Assembly (NCBI GenBank): GCA_910578395.1
Contig: CAJTPZ010000002.1
Coordinates: 186,242 to 250,241 of the forward strand
Direction of reading: 5' to 3'
Source: an uncultured Muribaculaceae bacterium
GTDB lineage: Bacteria; Bacteroidota; Bacteroidia; Bacteroidales; Muribaculaceae
DNA length: 64,000 nt
Positions 53,129 through 62,197 of the stretch are shown here, piece by piece. Made by a program: the position numbers and the translations under genes. The notes under the pieces are model-generated. The model worked only from the letters and a program-made list of their open reading frames with translations, did no database searches and had not been told where the DNA came from. The first letter of the stretch is position 1, and the number at the start of each line of letters is the position of its first letter.

Positions 53129-53503
53129 TCGGTAGAAAATCAAGAGGGTGTCGGTTATAAACCTTTTTATGGCACCCGCCGGTGAAGCTAATCTTAAAGC
53201 ACTAACGATTTTAAACTCCCGGAAAAGACCTCTCCTCAGAGGTTAGGGATAATAAAAAATCCGTTTTTGAATTTCACATTTGCAAGCTGACTTAAAACGA
53301 AAGGTTGAGTAAACGTCCGGATTAAGGCTCAGGTGTGTCGGATGAGTTGAGAGAAAGTCTCCGATAAGACCTAATTTATTATAGCCGCTCTCATTAAGAA
53401 TCCAGGCAACGTTGAAGTGACAAGGGGTCATAGCTCTTCTCTCACGGAGCGACAGACCATAGGCAGCAGCCAAGCGCGAAGCAAAAACACTAAACAAACA
53501 GTA
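53129..53503. other. Long structured spacer between rpsL and rpsG
   Basis: 375 bases with no plus-strand gene, unusual inside a str operon. It holds GGGTGTC (53146-53152) pairing with GGCACCC (53171-53177) around an inner GGTT-ATA-AACC hairpin, and CCTCT-CCTC-AGAGG near 53229. A regulatory leader for rpsG-fusA is possible; no consensus TAnnTTTG box was found. Confidence 0.5.
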
Positions 53504-53980
53504 ATGAGAAAAGCAAAGCCCAAGAAAAGGGTTGTATTGCCCGATCCTGTGTTTAATGACGTCAAGGTGTCGAAATTTGTGAACCACCTGATGTATGACG
53601 GCAAAAAAAACACATCCTACACCATCTTCTACTCGGCACTCGAGCAGGTGAAGGCCAAGCTTCCCAATGAGGAGCTTACTCCACTGGAAGTATGGAAGAA
53701 GGCTCTCGACAACGTTACTCCTCAGGTTGAGGTGAAGTCGAGACGTGTAGGTGGCGCTACTTTCCAGGTGCCAACTGAAATCCGTCCGGATCGCAAGGAG
53801 TCGGTATCGATGAAAAATCTGATTTCTTATGCACGCCGCCGCGGTGGCAAGACGATGGCCGACAAACTCGCCGCTGAAATCGTCGATGCCTATAACGAGC
53901 AGGGTGGTGCATTTAAGCGTAAGGAAGACATGCACAAGATGGCAGAAGCCAACCGTGCTTTCGCACACTTCCGCTTCTGA
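53504..53980 (+). CDS. rpsG: 30S ribosomal protein S7
   Basis: 158 residues from ATG 53504 (MRKAKPKKRVVLPDPVFND). The frame extends 29 codons upstream but MRKAKPKKR is the family start. YDGKKNTSYTIFYSALEQV and SRRVGGATFQVPTEIRPDR are diagnostic uS7 motifs. It organises the 30S head. Confidence 0.97.
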   Translation: MRKAKPKKRVVLPDPVFNDVKVSKFVNHLMYDGKKNTSYTIFYSALEQVKAKLPNEELTPLEVWKKALDNVTPQVEVKSRRVGGATFQVPTEIRPDRKESVSMKNLISYARRRGGKTMADKLAAEIVDAYNEQGGAFKRKEDMHKMAEANRAFAHFRF

Positions 53981-54040
53981 TCTTTTGAAGTTTGAAAGTG
54001 CATCTATCATCAGATACGACGATCTTCCAATACAACTAAA

Positions 54041-56164
54041 ATGGCAAATAACGATCAGCTGAAATATACCCGCAACATCGGCATCATGGCTCACATTGAT
54101 GCGGGTAAGACAACAACTTCCGAGCGAATCCTGTTCTATACCGGTCTGACGCATAAGATCGGTGAGGTTCATGACGGCGCTGCCACCATGGACTGGATGG
54201 AGCAGGAGCAGGAGCGTGGTATTACTATCACCTCGGCTGCTACAACCGCTTTCTGGAAGTACAATGATGAAAAATATAAGATCAACCTTATTGACACTCC
54301 GGGACACGTTGACTTTACCGTTGAGGTAGAGCGCTCGCTCCGTGTGCTTGATGGCGCTGTGGCTGCATTCTGTGCTGTCGGTGGCGTTGAGCCCCAGTCG
54401 GAGACTGTATGGCGTCAGGCCGACAAGTACAACGTGCCGCGTATCGGCTACGTCAATAAGATGGACCGCTCCGGCGCAAACTTCTTTGAAGTCGTGCGTC
54501 AGCTTCGTGAGGTGCTCGGTGCAAATCCGTGCCCCATTCAGATTCCTATCGGTGCAGAAGAAACCTTCAAGGGTGTTGTAGACCTCGTGAAGATGAAGGC
54601 TATCTACTGGCATGATGAGGCTATGGGCGCAGACTATACCGAGGAGGAGATTCCCGCGAATCTTCTGGAAGAGGCTGAAGAGTGGCGTGACAAGATGCTC
54701 GAAAAGATCGCTGAGTACGATGATGACCTTATGGCCAAGTACTTTGACGATCCTTCGACGATCACCATGGATGAGATCAAGAAGGCTCTCCGTGCTGCAA
54801 CTTTGAAAATGGATATCGTTCCAATGATCTGCGGCAGCTCGTTTAAAAACAAGGGTGTTCAGTGTCTCCTCGACTCTGTATGTGCTTATCTTCCTTGCCC
54901 GCTCGACGCTGGTGCTATCGAGGGACATCCTGTCGATGATCCTGATGCGGTCATCACACGTGAGCCTTCGAGTGATGCTCCCATGTGTGCTCTCGCGTTT
55001 AAGATCGCAACAGACCCCTATGTAGGCCGTCTCTGCTTCTTCCGTGTTTATTCGGGTGACATCAATGCCGGCTCTTATGTGCTTAATTCCCGTTCTGGTA
55101 AGAAGGAGCGTATCAGCCGTCTTTTCCAGATGCACTCCAACAAGCAGAATTCCAAAGAGCAGATCGGTTGCGGTGATATAGGCGCTGGTGTAGGCTTCAA
55201 GGATATACGCACTGGTGATACCCTCTGTGCTGAGGATGCTCCGATCGTGCTTGAGGCTATGGACTTCCCCGATCCTGTGATCGGTATCGCTGTAGAGCCC
55301 AAGACCCAGAAGGATCTTGACAAGCTCGGCGTAGGTCTTCAGAAGCTTGCCGAGGAGGATCCCACATTCCGTGTGCAGACCAATGAAGAGACAGGTCAGA
55401 CTGTCATCTCCGGAATGGGTGAGCTTCACCTTGACATCATCATCGACCGTCTGCGTCGTGAGTTCAAAGTAGAGTGCAACCAGGGTCGTCCTCAGGTTAC
55501 TTATAAGGAAACAATCACCAAGCCGGTTGAGCTGCGTGAGGTCTTCAAGAAGCAGACCGGTGGTCGCGGTAAATTCGCCGATATCATCGTGCGCGTGGAG
55601 CCGGTTGATGAAGGCTTCGAAGGAGGTCTCCAGTTTGTCGACGAGGTTAAGGGCGGTAACATTCCCAAGGAGTTTATCCCCTCGATCCAGAAGGGCTTTA
55701 CGACTGCCATGAAGAACGGCGTGCTTGCCGGCTTCCCGGTTGAACAGCTCAAGGTGACCGTGATCGATGGCTCGTTCCACCCGGTTGACTCTGACCAGTT
55801 GTCATTTGAGCTCTGTGCTATCCAGGCCTTCAAGAAGGCTTCGGAAAAGGCCGGCCCGGTTCTTCTTGAGCCTATCATGAAGATTGAGGTTGTGACTCCG
55901 GAGGAGAGCATGGGTGACGTGATCAGTGACCTCAACAAGCGTCGCGGCCAGGTAGAAGGAATGGAGACTTCGCGTTCGGGTGCCCGTGTCGTAAAGGCAA
56001 AGGCTCCTCTTGCCGAAATGTTCGGCTACGTGACAGCTCTCCGTACAATCACTTCCGGACGTGCAACTTCTACAATGTCGTTCAGTCACTATAGCGAGGT
56101 CAGCAGCTCGATCGCCAAGAACGTGCTTACCGAGTGTCAGGGACGTGTCGACCTTATCAAATAA
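54041..56164 (+). CDS. fusA: Elongation factor G
   Basis: 707 residues. G1 MAHIDAGKTTTSERIL, G2 ERGITITSAATT, G3 LIDTPGHVDFT, G4 VNKMDRSGA, and C-terminal domains IV-V with QTGGRGKFADIIVRVEP. It translocates tRNA and, with RRF, recycles ribosomes. It lies between rpsG and rpsJ with no tuf gene. Confidence 0.97.
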   Translation: MANNDQLKYTRNIGIMAHIDAGKTTTSERILFYTGLTHKIGEVHDGAATMDWMEQEQERGITITSAATTAFWKYNDEKYKINLIDTPGHVDFTVEVERSLRVLDGAVAAFCAVGGVEPQSETVWRQADKYNVPRIGYVNKMDRSGANFFEVVRQLREVLGANPCPIQIPIGAEETFKGVVDLVKMKAIYWHDEAMGADYTEEEIPANLLEEAEEWRDKMLEKIAEYDDDLMAKYFDDPSTITMDEIKKALRAATLKMDIVPMICGSSFKNKGVQCLLDSVCAYLPCPLDAGAIEGHPVDDPDAVITREPSSDAPMCALAFKIATDPYVGRLCFFRVYSGDINAGSYVLNSRSGKKERISRLFQMHSNKQNSKEQIGCGDIGAGVGFKDIRTGDTLCAEDAPIVLEAMDFPDPVIGIAVEPKTQKDLDKLGVGLQKLAEEDPTFRVQTNEETGQTVISGMGELHLDIIIDRLRREFKVECNQGRPQVTYKETITKPVELREVFKKQTGGRGKFADIIVRVEPVDEGFEGGLQFVDEVKGGNIPKEFIPSIQKGFTTAMKNGVLAGFPVEQLKVTVIDGSFHPVDSDQLSFELCAIQAFKKASEKAGPVLLEPIMKIEVVTPEESMGDVISDLNKRRGQVEGMETSRSGARVVKAKAPLAEMFGYVTALRTITSGRATSTMSFSHYSEVSSSIAKNVLTECQGRVDLIK

Positions 56165-56186
56165 GTAAACTTCTCACACATTAGAT

Positions 56187-56492
56187 ATGAGCCAAAAAAT
56201 ACGTATCAAGCTCAAGAGCTATGACCACAATCTGGTGGACAAGTCGGCCGAGAAGATCGTGAAGACTGTGAAGTCGACCGGGGCAGTTATTTCGGGCCCG
56301 ATACCCCTGCCCACCCACAAGCGCATTTTCACGGTGAACCGTTCGACGTTTGTCAACAAGAAGAGCCGTGAGCAGTTCCAGCTTTCTTCTTTCAAGCGTC
56401 TGATCGATATCTACAACTCGACGGCCAAGACCGTTGACGCTCTGATGAAGCTCGAGCTCCCCAGTGGCGTAGAAGTGGAAATCAAGGTCTGA
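56187..56492 (+). CDS. rpsJ: 30S ribosomal protein S10
   Basis: 101 residues. MSQKIRIKLKSYDHNLVDKSAEKIV and GPIPLPTHKRIFTVNRSTFVNKKSREQF are typical uS10. First gene of the S10 cluster, 22 bases after fusA. Confidence 0.97.
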   Translation: MSQKIRIKLKSYDHNLVDKSAEKIVKTVKSTGAVISGPIPLPTHKRIFTVNRSTFVNKKSREQFQLSSFKRLIDIYNSTAKTVDALMKLELPSGVEVEIKV

Positions 56493-56539
56493 TCATTACA
56501 GGCCGTTAATAAGAAAATCAATTGCCGTATGGCCGGTAA

Positions 56540-56565
56540 CCGGAGTTCCCGGTGGGGAATTCCGG
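56540..56565 (+). promoter_or_regulatory. Strong hairpin between rpsJ and rplC
   Basis: CCGGAGTTCCC-GGTG-GGGAATTCCGG: 11 pairs including one G-U, with a 4-base loop, in the 128-base gap. No T run follows, so a terminator is unlikely; an RNA-level control site is possible. Confidence 0.45.
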
Positions 56566-56620
56566 TGCGGGTTGTCGGTATTGAGGCAATAAAGTACAAA
56601 TCCCAACAGTAAACGTAGAA

Positions 56621-57238
56621 ATGCCAGGATTAATTGGAAAGAAAATCGGAATGACATCCGTTTTCAGTGCCGACGGCAAGAATGTGCCGTGCACTGTTAT
56701 CGAAGTTGGCCCCTGCGTGGTTACTCAGGTCAAGACTGTTGAGACCGACGGCTATAATGCCCTTCAGCTCGGTTTTGGTGCTCAGAAGGAAAAGCATCTG
56801 ACGCAGCCCGAGATCGGTCACTTCAAGAAAGCCGGAGTAGCACCTCAGCGCCACTTGGCCGAGTTCAAAGGTTTCGAGGGTGACTACAAGATGGGTGACA
56901 CCATCTCGGTTGACTTCTTCAGCGAGTCTGATTTTGTCGATGTCGTAGGTACCTCGAAAGGTAAGGGTTATCAGGGCGTGGTGAAGCGTCATGGTTTTGG
57001 TGGCGTAGGTCAGAGCACCCACGGCCAGCACAACCGTCTTCGTGCTCCCGGTGCTGTCGGCGCCTGCTCCTATCCTGCAAAGGTGTTCAAGGGAATGCGC
57101 ATGGCCGGCCAGATGGGCAACGAGCGTGTTACCGTTCAAAACCTGCAGGTGGTGAAAATCATCCCCGAGCATAACCTGATGATGATTAAGGGCTCAATAC
57201 CCGGAGCCAAGGGTTCAATCGTAATGATCGAGAAGTAA
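56621..57238 (+). CDS. rplC: 50S ribosomal protein L3
   Basis: 205 residues. MPGLIGKKIGMTSVFSADGK and the loop GVVKRHGFGGVGQSTHGQHN with GACSYPAKVFKGMRMAGQMG are typical uL3. Confidence 0.97.
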   Translation: MPGLIGKKIGMTSVFSADGKNVPCTVIEVGPCVVTQVKTVETDGYNALQLGFGAQKEKHLTQPEIGHFKKAGVAPQRHLAEFKGFEGDYKMGDTISVDFFSESDFVDVVGTSKGKGYQGVVKRHGFGGVGQSTHGQHNRLRAPGAVGACSYPAKVFKGMRMAGQMGNERVTVQNLQVVKIIPEHNLMMIKGSIPGAKGSIVMIEK

Positions 57239-57244
57239 ACGGAA

Positions 57245-57865
57245 ATGGAACTCGCAGTCTATAATATAAAGGGCGAAGACACCGGCCGCAAGGTAGAGCT
57301 GAGCGAAGAGGTGTTTGGTATCGAGCCCAATGAGCACGCCATTTATTTGGACGTGAAGCAGTACTTGGCCAACCAGCGTCAGGGAACTCACAAATCGAAA
57401 GAGCGCAGCGAGGTTTCCGGCTCCACCCGTAAGCTCCACAAGCAGAAAGGTGGCGGCGGCAGCCGTATCGGCGACATCAACTCACCTGTTCTGGTGGGTG
57501 GCGGACGTGTATTCGGTCCCCGTCCCCGCGACTATCGTTTCAAGCTCAACAAGAAGATAAAACAGCTTGCACGCAAGAGCGCGCTTTCACTCAAGGCACG
57601 CGAAGGCGAGATCATGGTGGTTGAGAACTTCACAATCGAAGCTCCGAAGACTAAAGATTTTATAAATATTGTGAAAAATCTTAAAGTTGACGGTAAGAAG
57701 GTGTTGGTCGTTTTACCCTCCCAGGATAAAAACGTATATTTGTCGTCGAGAAATGTGCCTGATGCAGTGGTTACTACTGCAGCGGACATCAATACGTATA
57801 CGCTTCTCAACAACAAGGCTATCCTCCTTGCCGAGGGTTGCCTCGAGGCGATTAATAAACTTTAA
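57245..57865 (+). CDS. rplD: 50S ribosomal protein L4
   Basis: 206 residues. VYNIKGEDTGRKVEL, TRKLHKQKGGGGSRIGD with its Gly-rich loop in the exit tunnel, and VFGPRPRDYRFKLNKKIKQLARKSALS. In other bacteria L4 represses its own S10 operon. Confidence 0.96.
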   Translation: MELAVYNIKGEDTGRKVELSEEVFGIEPNEHAIYLDVKQYLANQRQGTHKSKERSEVSGSTRKLHKQKGGGGSRIGDINSPVLVGGGRVFGPRPRDYRFKLNKKIKQLARKSALSLKAREGEIMVVENFTIEAPKTKDFINIVKNLKVDGKKVLVVLPSQDKNVYLSSRNVPDAVVTTAADINTYTLLNNKAILLAEGCLEAINKL

Positions 57866-57886
57866 GGCCCCAGAAAGAGAAAAGCA

Positions 57887-58177
57887 ATGGACATACAGAT
57901 TATTCCCGTTGTAACGGAAAAGGCAAACCGCCTTACCGACAAGCTCAACCGCTACACTTTCCGTGTGACGGAGTCGGCCAACAAGTTTCAGATCAAAGAT
58001 CTCGTGGAGAAGCTCTACGGCGTAAAAGTCGAGGCTGTCAACACGATGGTTGTGCGTGGTAAAAACAAGTCGCGTTACACAAAGAGCGGTCTTCTCCGCG
58101 GCAAGACTGCCGGTTGGAAAAAGGCAGTCGTTACGCTGGCTGAGGGTGCTACAATCGACTTTTATAGCAATATCTGA
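57887..58177 (+). CDS. rplW: 50S ribosomal protein L23
   Basis: 96 residues. IIPVVTEKANRLTDKLNRYTFRV, then KDLVEKLYGVKVEAVNTMVVRGK. It lies at the tunnel exit. Confidence 0.96.
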   Translation: MDIQIIPVVTEKANRLTDKLNRYTFRVTESANKFQIKDLVEKLYGVKVEAVNTMVVRGKNKSRYTKSGLLRGKTAGWKKAVVTLAEGATIDFYSNI

Positions 58178-58200
58178 CAGAAATATCTGATCAAATCATA

Positions 58201-59028
58201 ATGGCAGTAAGAAAATTCAAGCCCACCACACCTGGGCAGCGACACAAGGTTATTGGCGTGTTCAAAGGAGTGATAACTGCCACCACGCCAGAAAAATCTC
58301 TTACAGTCGGAATCAACGGTACAGGCGGTCGTAACGCCGAGGGTCATCTGACCACACGCTATCGCGGCGGAGGCCACAAGCGTAAGTACCGTATCATCGA
58401 CTTCAAGAGAAACAAGACAGGTGTGCCCGCAGTAGTAAAGTCGATCGAGTACGATCCTAACCGTTCGGCCCGCATCGCACTCCTCTACTACGTGGACGGA
58501 GCGAAAGCCTATATCGTGGCACCTAACGGCCTTGAAGTGGGCCAGCAGGTGGTAAGCGGCCCCGAGGCTGCTCCCGAAGTAGGAAACGCGCTTCCTCTCA
58601 ATAAGATTCCCGTGGGAACCGTAGTGCATAACATCGAGCTTCGTCCCGGACAGGGTGCGCTTATGGCGCGTTCGGCCGGTACTTTCGCCCAGATTGTTTC
58701 GCGCGACGGAAACTACGTGATAGTCAAGTTGCCTTCAGGCGAAACCCGCCGTATACTTGGCGAGTGCATGGCTACTGTCGGCGTTGTCGGCAACAGCGAG
58801 CACTCTCTGGAGCGTTCAGGCAAGGCCGGCCGCAGCCGTTGGCTCGGTCGTCGTCCTCACAACCGTGGTGTTGTCATGAACCCTGTAGACCACCCCATGG
58901 GCGGTGGTGAAGGCCGTGCATCGGGCGGACATCCCCGCTCGCGCAAGGGTCTCTATTCTAAGGGCCTGAAGACGCGCAAGCCTAAGAAGCTCTCCAATAA
59001 GTATATTATCGAGCGCAGGAAGAAATAA
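58201..59028 (+). CDS. rplB: 50S ribosomal protein L2
   Basis: 275 residues. MAVRKFKPTTPGQRHKV, RYRGGGHKRKYRIIDFKRNK, and the C-terminal MNPVDHPMGGGEGRASGGHP with the conserved His near the peptidyl transferase centre. Confidence 0.97.
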   Translation: MAVRKFKPTTPGQRHKVIGVFKGVITATTPEKSLTVGINGTGGRNAEGHLTTRYRGGGHKRKYRIIDFKRNKTGVPAVVKSIEYDPNRSARIALLYYVDGAKAYIVAPNGLEVGQQVVSGPEAAPEVGNALPLNKIPVGTVVHNIELRPGQGALMARSAGTFAQIVSRDGNYVIVKLPSGETRRILGECMATVGVVGNSEHSLERSGKAGRSRWLGRRPHNRGVVMNPVDHPMGGGEGRASGGHPRSRKGLYSKGLKTRKPKKLSNKYIIERRKK

Positions 59029-59052
59029 TCAATCTTGACTATCTGAATCAAC

Positions 59053-59322
59053 ATGAGTCGTTCACTGAAAAAAGGACCCTTTATCAGCATCAAGCTGGAG
59101 AAGAAGGTATCCGATATGGATGCAACTGGCAAGAAGTCGGTAATCAAGACTTGGAGCCGTGCCTCGATGATAGCCCCTGAATTTGTAGGCCACACTTTTG
59201 CCGTGCACAATGGCAACAAGTTTATTCCCGTTTATGTGACGGAGAATATGGTAGGCCACAAGCTGGGTGAGTTTGCGCCTACGCGCACCTTCCGCGGCCA
59301 CGCCGGCAACAAGAAAAAGTAA
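59053..59322 (+). CDS. rpsS: 30S ribosomal protein S19
   Basis: 89 residues. MSRSLKKGPFISIKLEKKV, TWSRASMIAPEFVGHTFAVHNG and KLGEFAPTRTFRGHAGNKKK are diagnostic uS19. Confidence 0.97.
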   Translation: MSRSLKKGPFISIKLEKKVSDMDATGKKSVIKTWSRASMIAPEFVGHTFAVHNGNKFIPVYVTENMVGHKLGEFAPTRTFRGHAGNKKK

Positions 59323-59374
59323 GCCGGAACGGGTCAAATCATAAACTGAATATTAAAAAGCTTACATCGCAACT

Positions 59375-59788
59375 ATGGGAGTAAGAAAAAGAGAGGCTGC
59401 CGACCAGCGGAAGGAAGAGCAGAAGCACATAGCTTTCGCAAAGCTCACCAACGTTCCGTCGTCGCCGCGCAAGATGCGCCTGGTAGCCGACCTTGTGCGC
59501 GGCAAGGAAGTGTTCCGTGCGCTGGGTATCCTCAAGTTCTCCAATAAGGAGGCAGCTGCCCGTCTGGAGAAGCTCGTACGTTCGGCCATTGCCAACTGGG
59601 AGGCCAAGAACGAGCGCAAAGCAGAGTCCGGGGAGCTTTACATCAGCACTATATTCGTAAATCCGGCACCGATGCTGAAGCGTCTGCGCCCTGCTCCTCA
59701 GGGCCGTGGCTACCGCATCCGCAAGCGGTCCAACCATGTCACCGTGGTGCTTGACACCATTGACAATGATAAAAAACACGAAGCTTAA
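59375..59788 (+). CDS. rplV: 50S ribosomal protein L22
   Basis: 137 residues. FAKLTNVPSSPRKMRLVADLVRGK and AKNERKAESGELYISTIFVN, ending with the tunnel loop region PQGRGYRIRKRSNHVTVVL. Confidence 0.96.
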   Translation: MGVRKREAADQRKEEQKHIAFAKLTNVPSSPRKMRLVADLVRGKEVFRALGILKFSNKEAAARLEKLVRSAIANWEAKNERKAESGELYISTIFVNPAPMLKRLRPAPQGRGYRIRKRSNHVTVVLDTIDNDKKHEA

Positions 59789-59794
59789 CAGTAT

Positions 59795-60517
59795 ATGGGA
59801 CAGAAAGTAAATCCGATCAGCAATCGTCTTGGCGTCATCCGCGGCTGGGATTCCAACTGGTTCGGCGGCAAGAAGTACGGTGATACTCTGCTCGAAGATG
59901 CCAAGCTTCGTAAGTATCTCAACGTCCGTCTGGCAAAGTCAAGTGTGTCGCGCATAGTAATCGAGCGCACACTCAAGCTCATCACTATCACTGTCTGCAC
60001 CTCGCGTCCTGGCCTTATCATAGGCAAGGGTGGCACAGAGGTCGACAAACTCAAGGAAGAGTTGAAGAAGATCACCGACAAGGAGGTCCAGATCAACATC
60101 TTTGAGGTGAAGCGTCCGGAGCTTGACGCCGAGATCGTCGCTGCCAACGTGGCCCGTCAGATCGAAGGTAAGATCGCTTATCGCCGTGCGGTGAAGATGG
60201 CTATCGCATCGACAATGCGTGCCGGTGCCGAGGGTATCAAAATCCAGGTTTCCGGTCGTCTGAACGGTGCCGAGATCGCCCGCTCCGAGATGTTTAAGGA
60301 GGGTCGCACTCCGCTTCACACTTTCCGTGCCGATATCGACTATGCTCTTGTCGAGGCCCACACCAAGGTGGGTGTGATCGGTGTGAAGGTGTGGATCTGC
60401 CGTGGCGAAGTCTATGGCAAGCGTGATCTCTCACCTGCATTTGGCGCAACCCAGAAGGAGGAGCGTCGTGAGGAGCGTCGTGGTGGCTTCCGCAAGCCCC
60501 GCGGTGGAAATCGTTGA
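59795..60517 (+). CDS. rpsC: 30S ribosomal protein S3
   Basis: 240 residues. MGQKVNPISNRLGVIRGWDS, KH domain TSRPGLIIGKGGTEVDKL, and the C-terminal part ending in an Arg/Gly-rich tail (EERREERRGGFRKPRGGNR). Starts seven bases past rplV. Confidence 0.97.
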   Translation: MGQKVNPISNRLGVIRGWDSNWFGGKKYGDTLLEDAKLRKYLNVRLAKSSVSRIVIERTLKLITITVCTSRPGLIIGKGGTEVDKLKEELKKITDKEVQINIFEVKRPELDAEIVAANVARQIEGKIAYRRAVKMAIASTMRAGAEGIKIQVSGRLNGAEIARSEMFKEGRTPLHTFRADIDYALVEAHTKVGVIGVKVWICRGEVYGKRDLSPAFGATQKEERREERRGGFRKPRGGNR

Positions 60518-60549
60518 ACAATATTGCATTGAATCTACAATAGCAGAAA

Positions 60550-60981
60550 ATGTTACAACCAAAGAAAACAAAGTTTCGCCGACAGCAAAAAGGTCGCATG
60601 AAAGGCAACGCGCAGCGTGGCAATCAGCTGGCCTTCGGATCGTTTGGTATCAAGACACTTGAGGCCAAATGGATCACCGGCCGCCAGATTGAGGCTGCCC
60701 GTATTGCTGTTACCCGTTACATGCAGCGCCAGGGACAAATCTGGATCAGAATCTTCCCCGACAAGCCCATTACCAAGAAGCCTGCAGAGGTGCGTATGGG
60801 TAAAGGTAAAGGTTCGCCCGAGGGATTTGTAGCGCCTGTTACACCGGGACGTATGATTATCGAAGTAGAGGGCGTTAGCTATGACATCGCTAAGGAAGCA
60901 CTCCGTCTGGCCGCTCAGAAACTTCCCGTGACCACCAAGTTTGTGGTGCGCCGCGACTATGACCCCACTCAAAACGTCTAA
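60550..60981 (+). CDS. rplP: 50S ribosomal protein L16
   Basis: 143 residues. MLQPKKTKFRRQQKGRMKGN, QIEAARIAVTRYMQRQGQIWI and the Arg/Lys loop KPAEVRMGKGKGSPEGFVAPV fit uL16. Confidence 0.96.
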   Translation: MLQPKKTKFRRQQKGRMKGNAQRGNQLAFGSFGIKTLEAKWITGRQIEAARIAVTRYMQRQGQIWIRIFPDKPITKKPAEVRMGKGKGSPEGFVAPVTPGRMIIEVEGVSYDIAKEALRLAAQKLPVTTKFVVRRDYDPTQNV

Positions 60982-60987
60982 GCCGCC

Positions 60988-61185
60988 ATGAAACAGGAAG
61001 AGATAAAAGAGATGGCCACAGCCGACCTCAAAGAGCGTCTGGCCCAGATGGAGAAAGAGTATCGCCAGCTTAAGGCTCAGCATGCAGTGAGCCCGATCGA
61101 CAGCCCTGCCAAGATCACCAAGGACCGCAAGGTCATAGCTCGCGTGAAGACAGAACTCCGCATGCGTGAAATCAACAATAAGTAA
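60988..61185 (+). CDS. rpmC: 50S ribosomal protein L29
   Basis: 65 residues: MKQEEIKEMATADLKERLAQ, then a second helix ITKDRKVIARVKTELRMREI. Typical uL29 coiled hairpin. Confidence 0.95.
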   Translation: MKQEEIKEMATADLKERLAQMEKEYRQLKAQHAVSPIDSPAKITKDRKVIARVKTELRMREINNK

Positions 61186-61196
61186 GCCGCATCGAT

Positions 61197-61454
61197 ATGG
61201 AAACTAGAAATCTGCGCAAAGAGCGCGTCGGTGTGGTGTCGAGCAACAAGGCCGACAAGACTATCACTGTGACAGTGAAGTGGAAGGAGAAACATCCGAT
61301 CTACGGCAAGTTTGTCAATAAGACCAAGAAGTTCCACGCCCACGACGAGAAGAACGAGTGCAGCATCGGCGATACGGTGCGCCTCATGGAGACCCGTCCC
61401 TTGAGCAAGACCAAGAGATGGCGTTTAGTTGAAATTATTGAAAAGGTTAAATAA
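61197..61454 (+). CDS. rpsQ: 30S ribosomal protein S17
   Basis: 85 residues. RKERVGVVSSNKADKTITVTV, KKFHAHDEKNECSIGDTVRLMETRPLSKTKRWRLVEI fit uS17. Confidence 0.96.
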   Translation: METRNLRKERVGVVSSNKADKTITVTVKWKEKHPIYGKFVNKTKKFHAHDEKNECSIGDTVRLMETRPLSKTKRWRLVEIIEKVK

Positions 61455-61460
61455 CGAGCC

Positions 61461-61826
61461 ATGATACAGACTGAATCACGCCTTACAGTCGCTGACAACA
61501 GCGGCGCCAAGGAGGCACTGTGCATCCATGTGCTCGGAGGCACCGGACGCCGTTATGCATCGGTAGGCGACATCATAGTGGTGTCGGTGAAAAATGTCAT
61601 TCCGTCGTCTGACATTAAGAAGGGCACGGTATCCAAGGCCGTTGTGGTGCGCACCAAGAAAGAGGTGCGTCGTCCCGACGGGTCTTATATCCGCTTCGAC
61701 GATAATGCCTGTGTGCTGCTCAACAATGCCGGCGAGCTTCGCGGCACACGTATCTTCGGTCCGGTAGCGCGCGAGCTGCGTGCCACCAACATGAAGATTG
61801 TGTCGCTGGCGCCCGAGGTGCTTTGA
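61461..61826 (+). CDS. rplN: 50S ribosomal protein L14
   Basis: 121 residues. MIQTESRLTVADNSGAKEAL, ASVGDIIVVSVKNVIPSSDI and the end of uL14, PVARELRATNMKIVSLAPEVL. Confidence 0.97.
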   Translation: MIQTESRLTVADNSGAKEALCIHVLGGTGRRYASVGDIIVVSVKNVIPSSDIKKGTVSKAVVVRTKKEVRRPDGSYIRFDDNACVLLNNAGELRGTRIFGPVARELRATNMKIVSLAPEVL

Positions 61827-61873
61827 GAAAGAGACAGACGTCGAACCATCCCCATCAAGAAGCAAGCTAAGAA

Positions 61874-62197
61874 ATGAGCAAGTTAAAGATAAAGAAAGGC
61901 GACACTGTCTATGTTCTTTCCGGCGAGGACCGTGGCCGTCAGGGCCGCGTCCTCGAGGTGCTTCCCAAGAAGGAGCGCGCCATCGTGGAAGGCATAAACA
62001 TTGTCTCGAAGAGCGCCAAGCCAAGCGCCAAGCATCCGCAGGGAGGCATCATCAAGATGGAGGCTCCGCTGCACATTTCCAACCTGAGCCTGATCGATCC
62101 CAAGAGCGGCAAACCCACCCGTGTGGGCTTCCGCAAGGATGAGAAGGGCAAGACGGTTCGTTATTCCAAGAAATCAGGAGAGGAGATCAAGCAATGA
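61874..62197 (+). CDS. rplX: 50S ribosomal protein L24
   Basis: 107 residues. KLKIKKGDTVYVLSGEDRGRQGRV is the KOW motif; HPQGGIIKMEAPLHISNLSLI follows. Its stop overlaps the rplE start (ATGA). Confidence 0.96.
   Translation: MSKLKIKKGDTVYVLSGEDRGRQGRVLEVLPKKERAIVEGINIVSKSAKPSAKHPQGGIIKMEAPLHISNLSLIDPKSGKPTRVGFRKDEKGKTVRYSKKSGEEIKQ

Noticed and set aside
53243..55780. Long minus-strand open frame (845 codons) opposite rpsG and fusA
   Set aside because: It lies antisense to two highly conserved, highly expressed genes, shows no recognisable domain, and has the Leu/His/Arg-rich composition of a codon-bias shadow.
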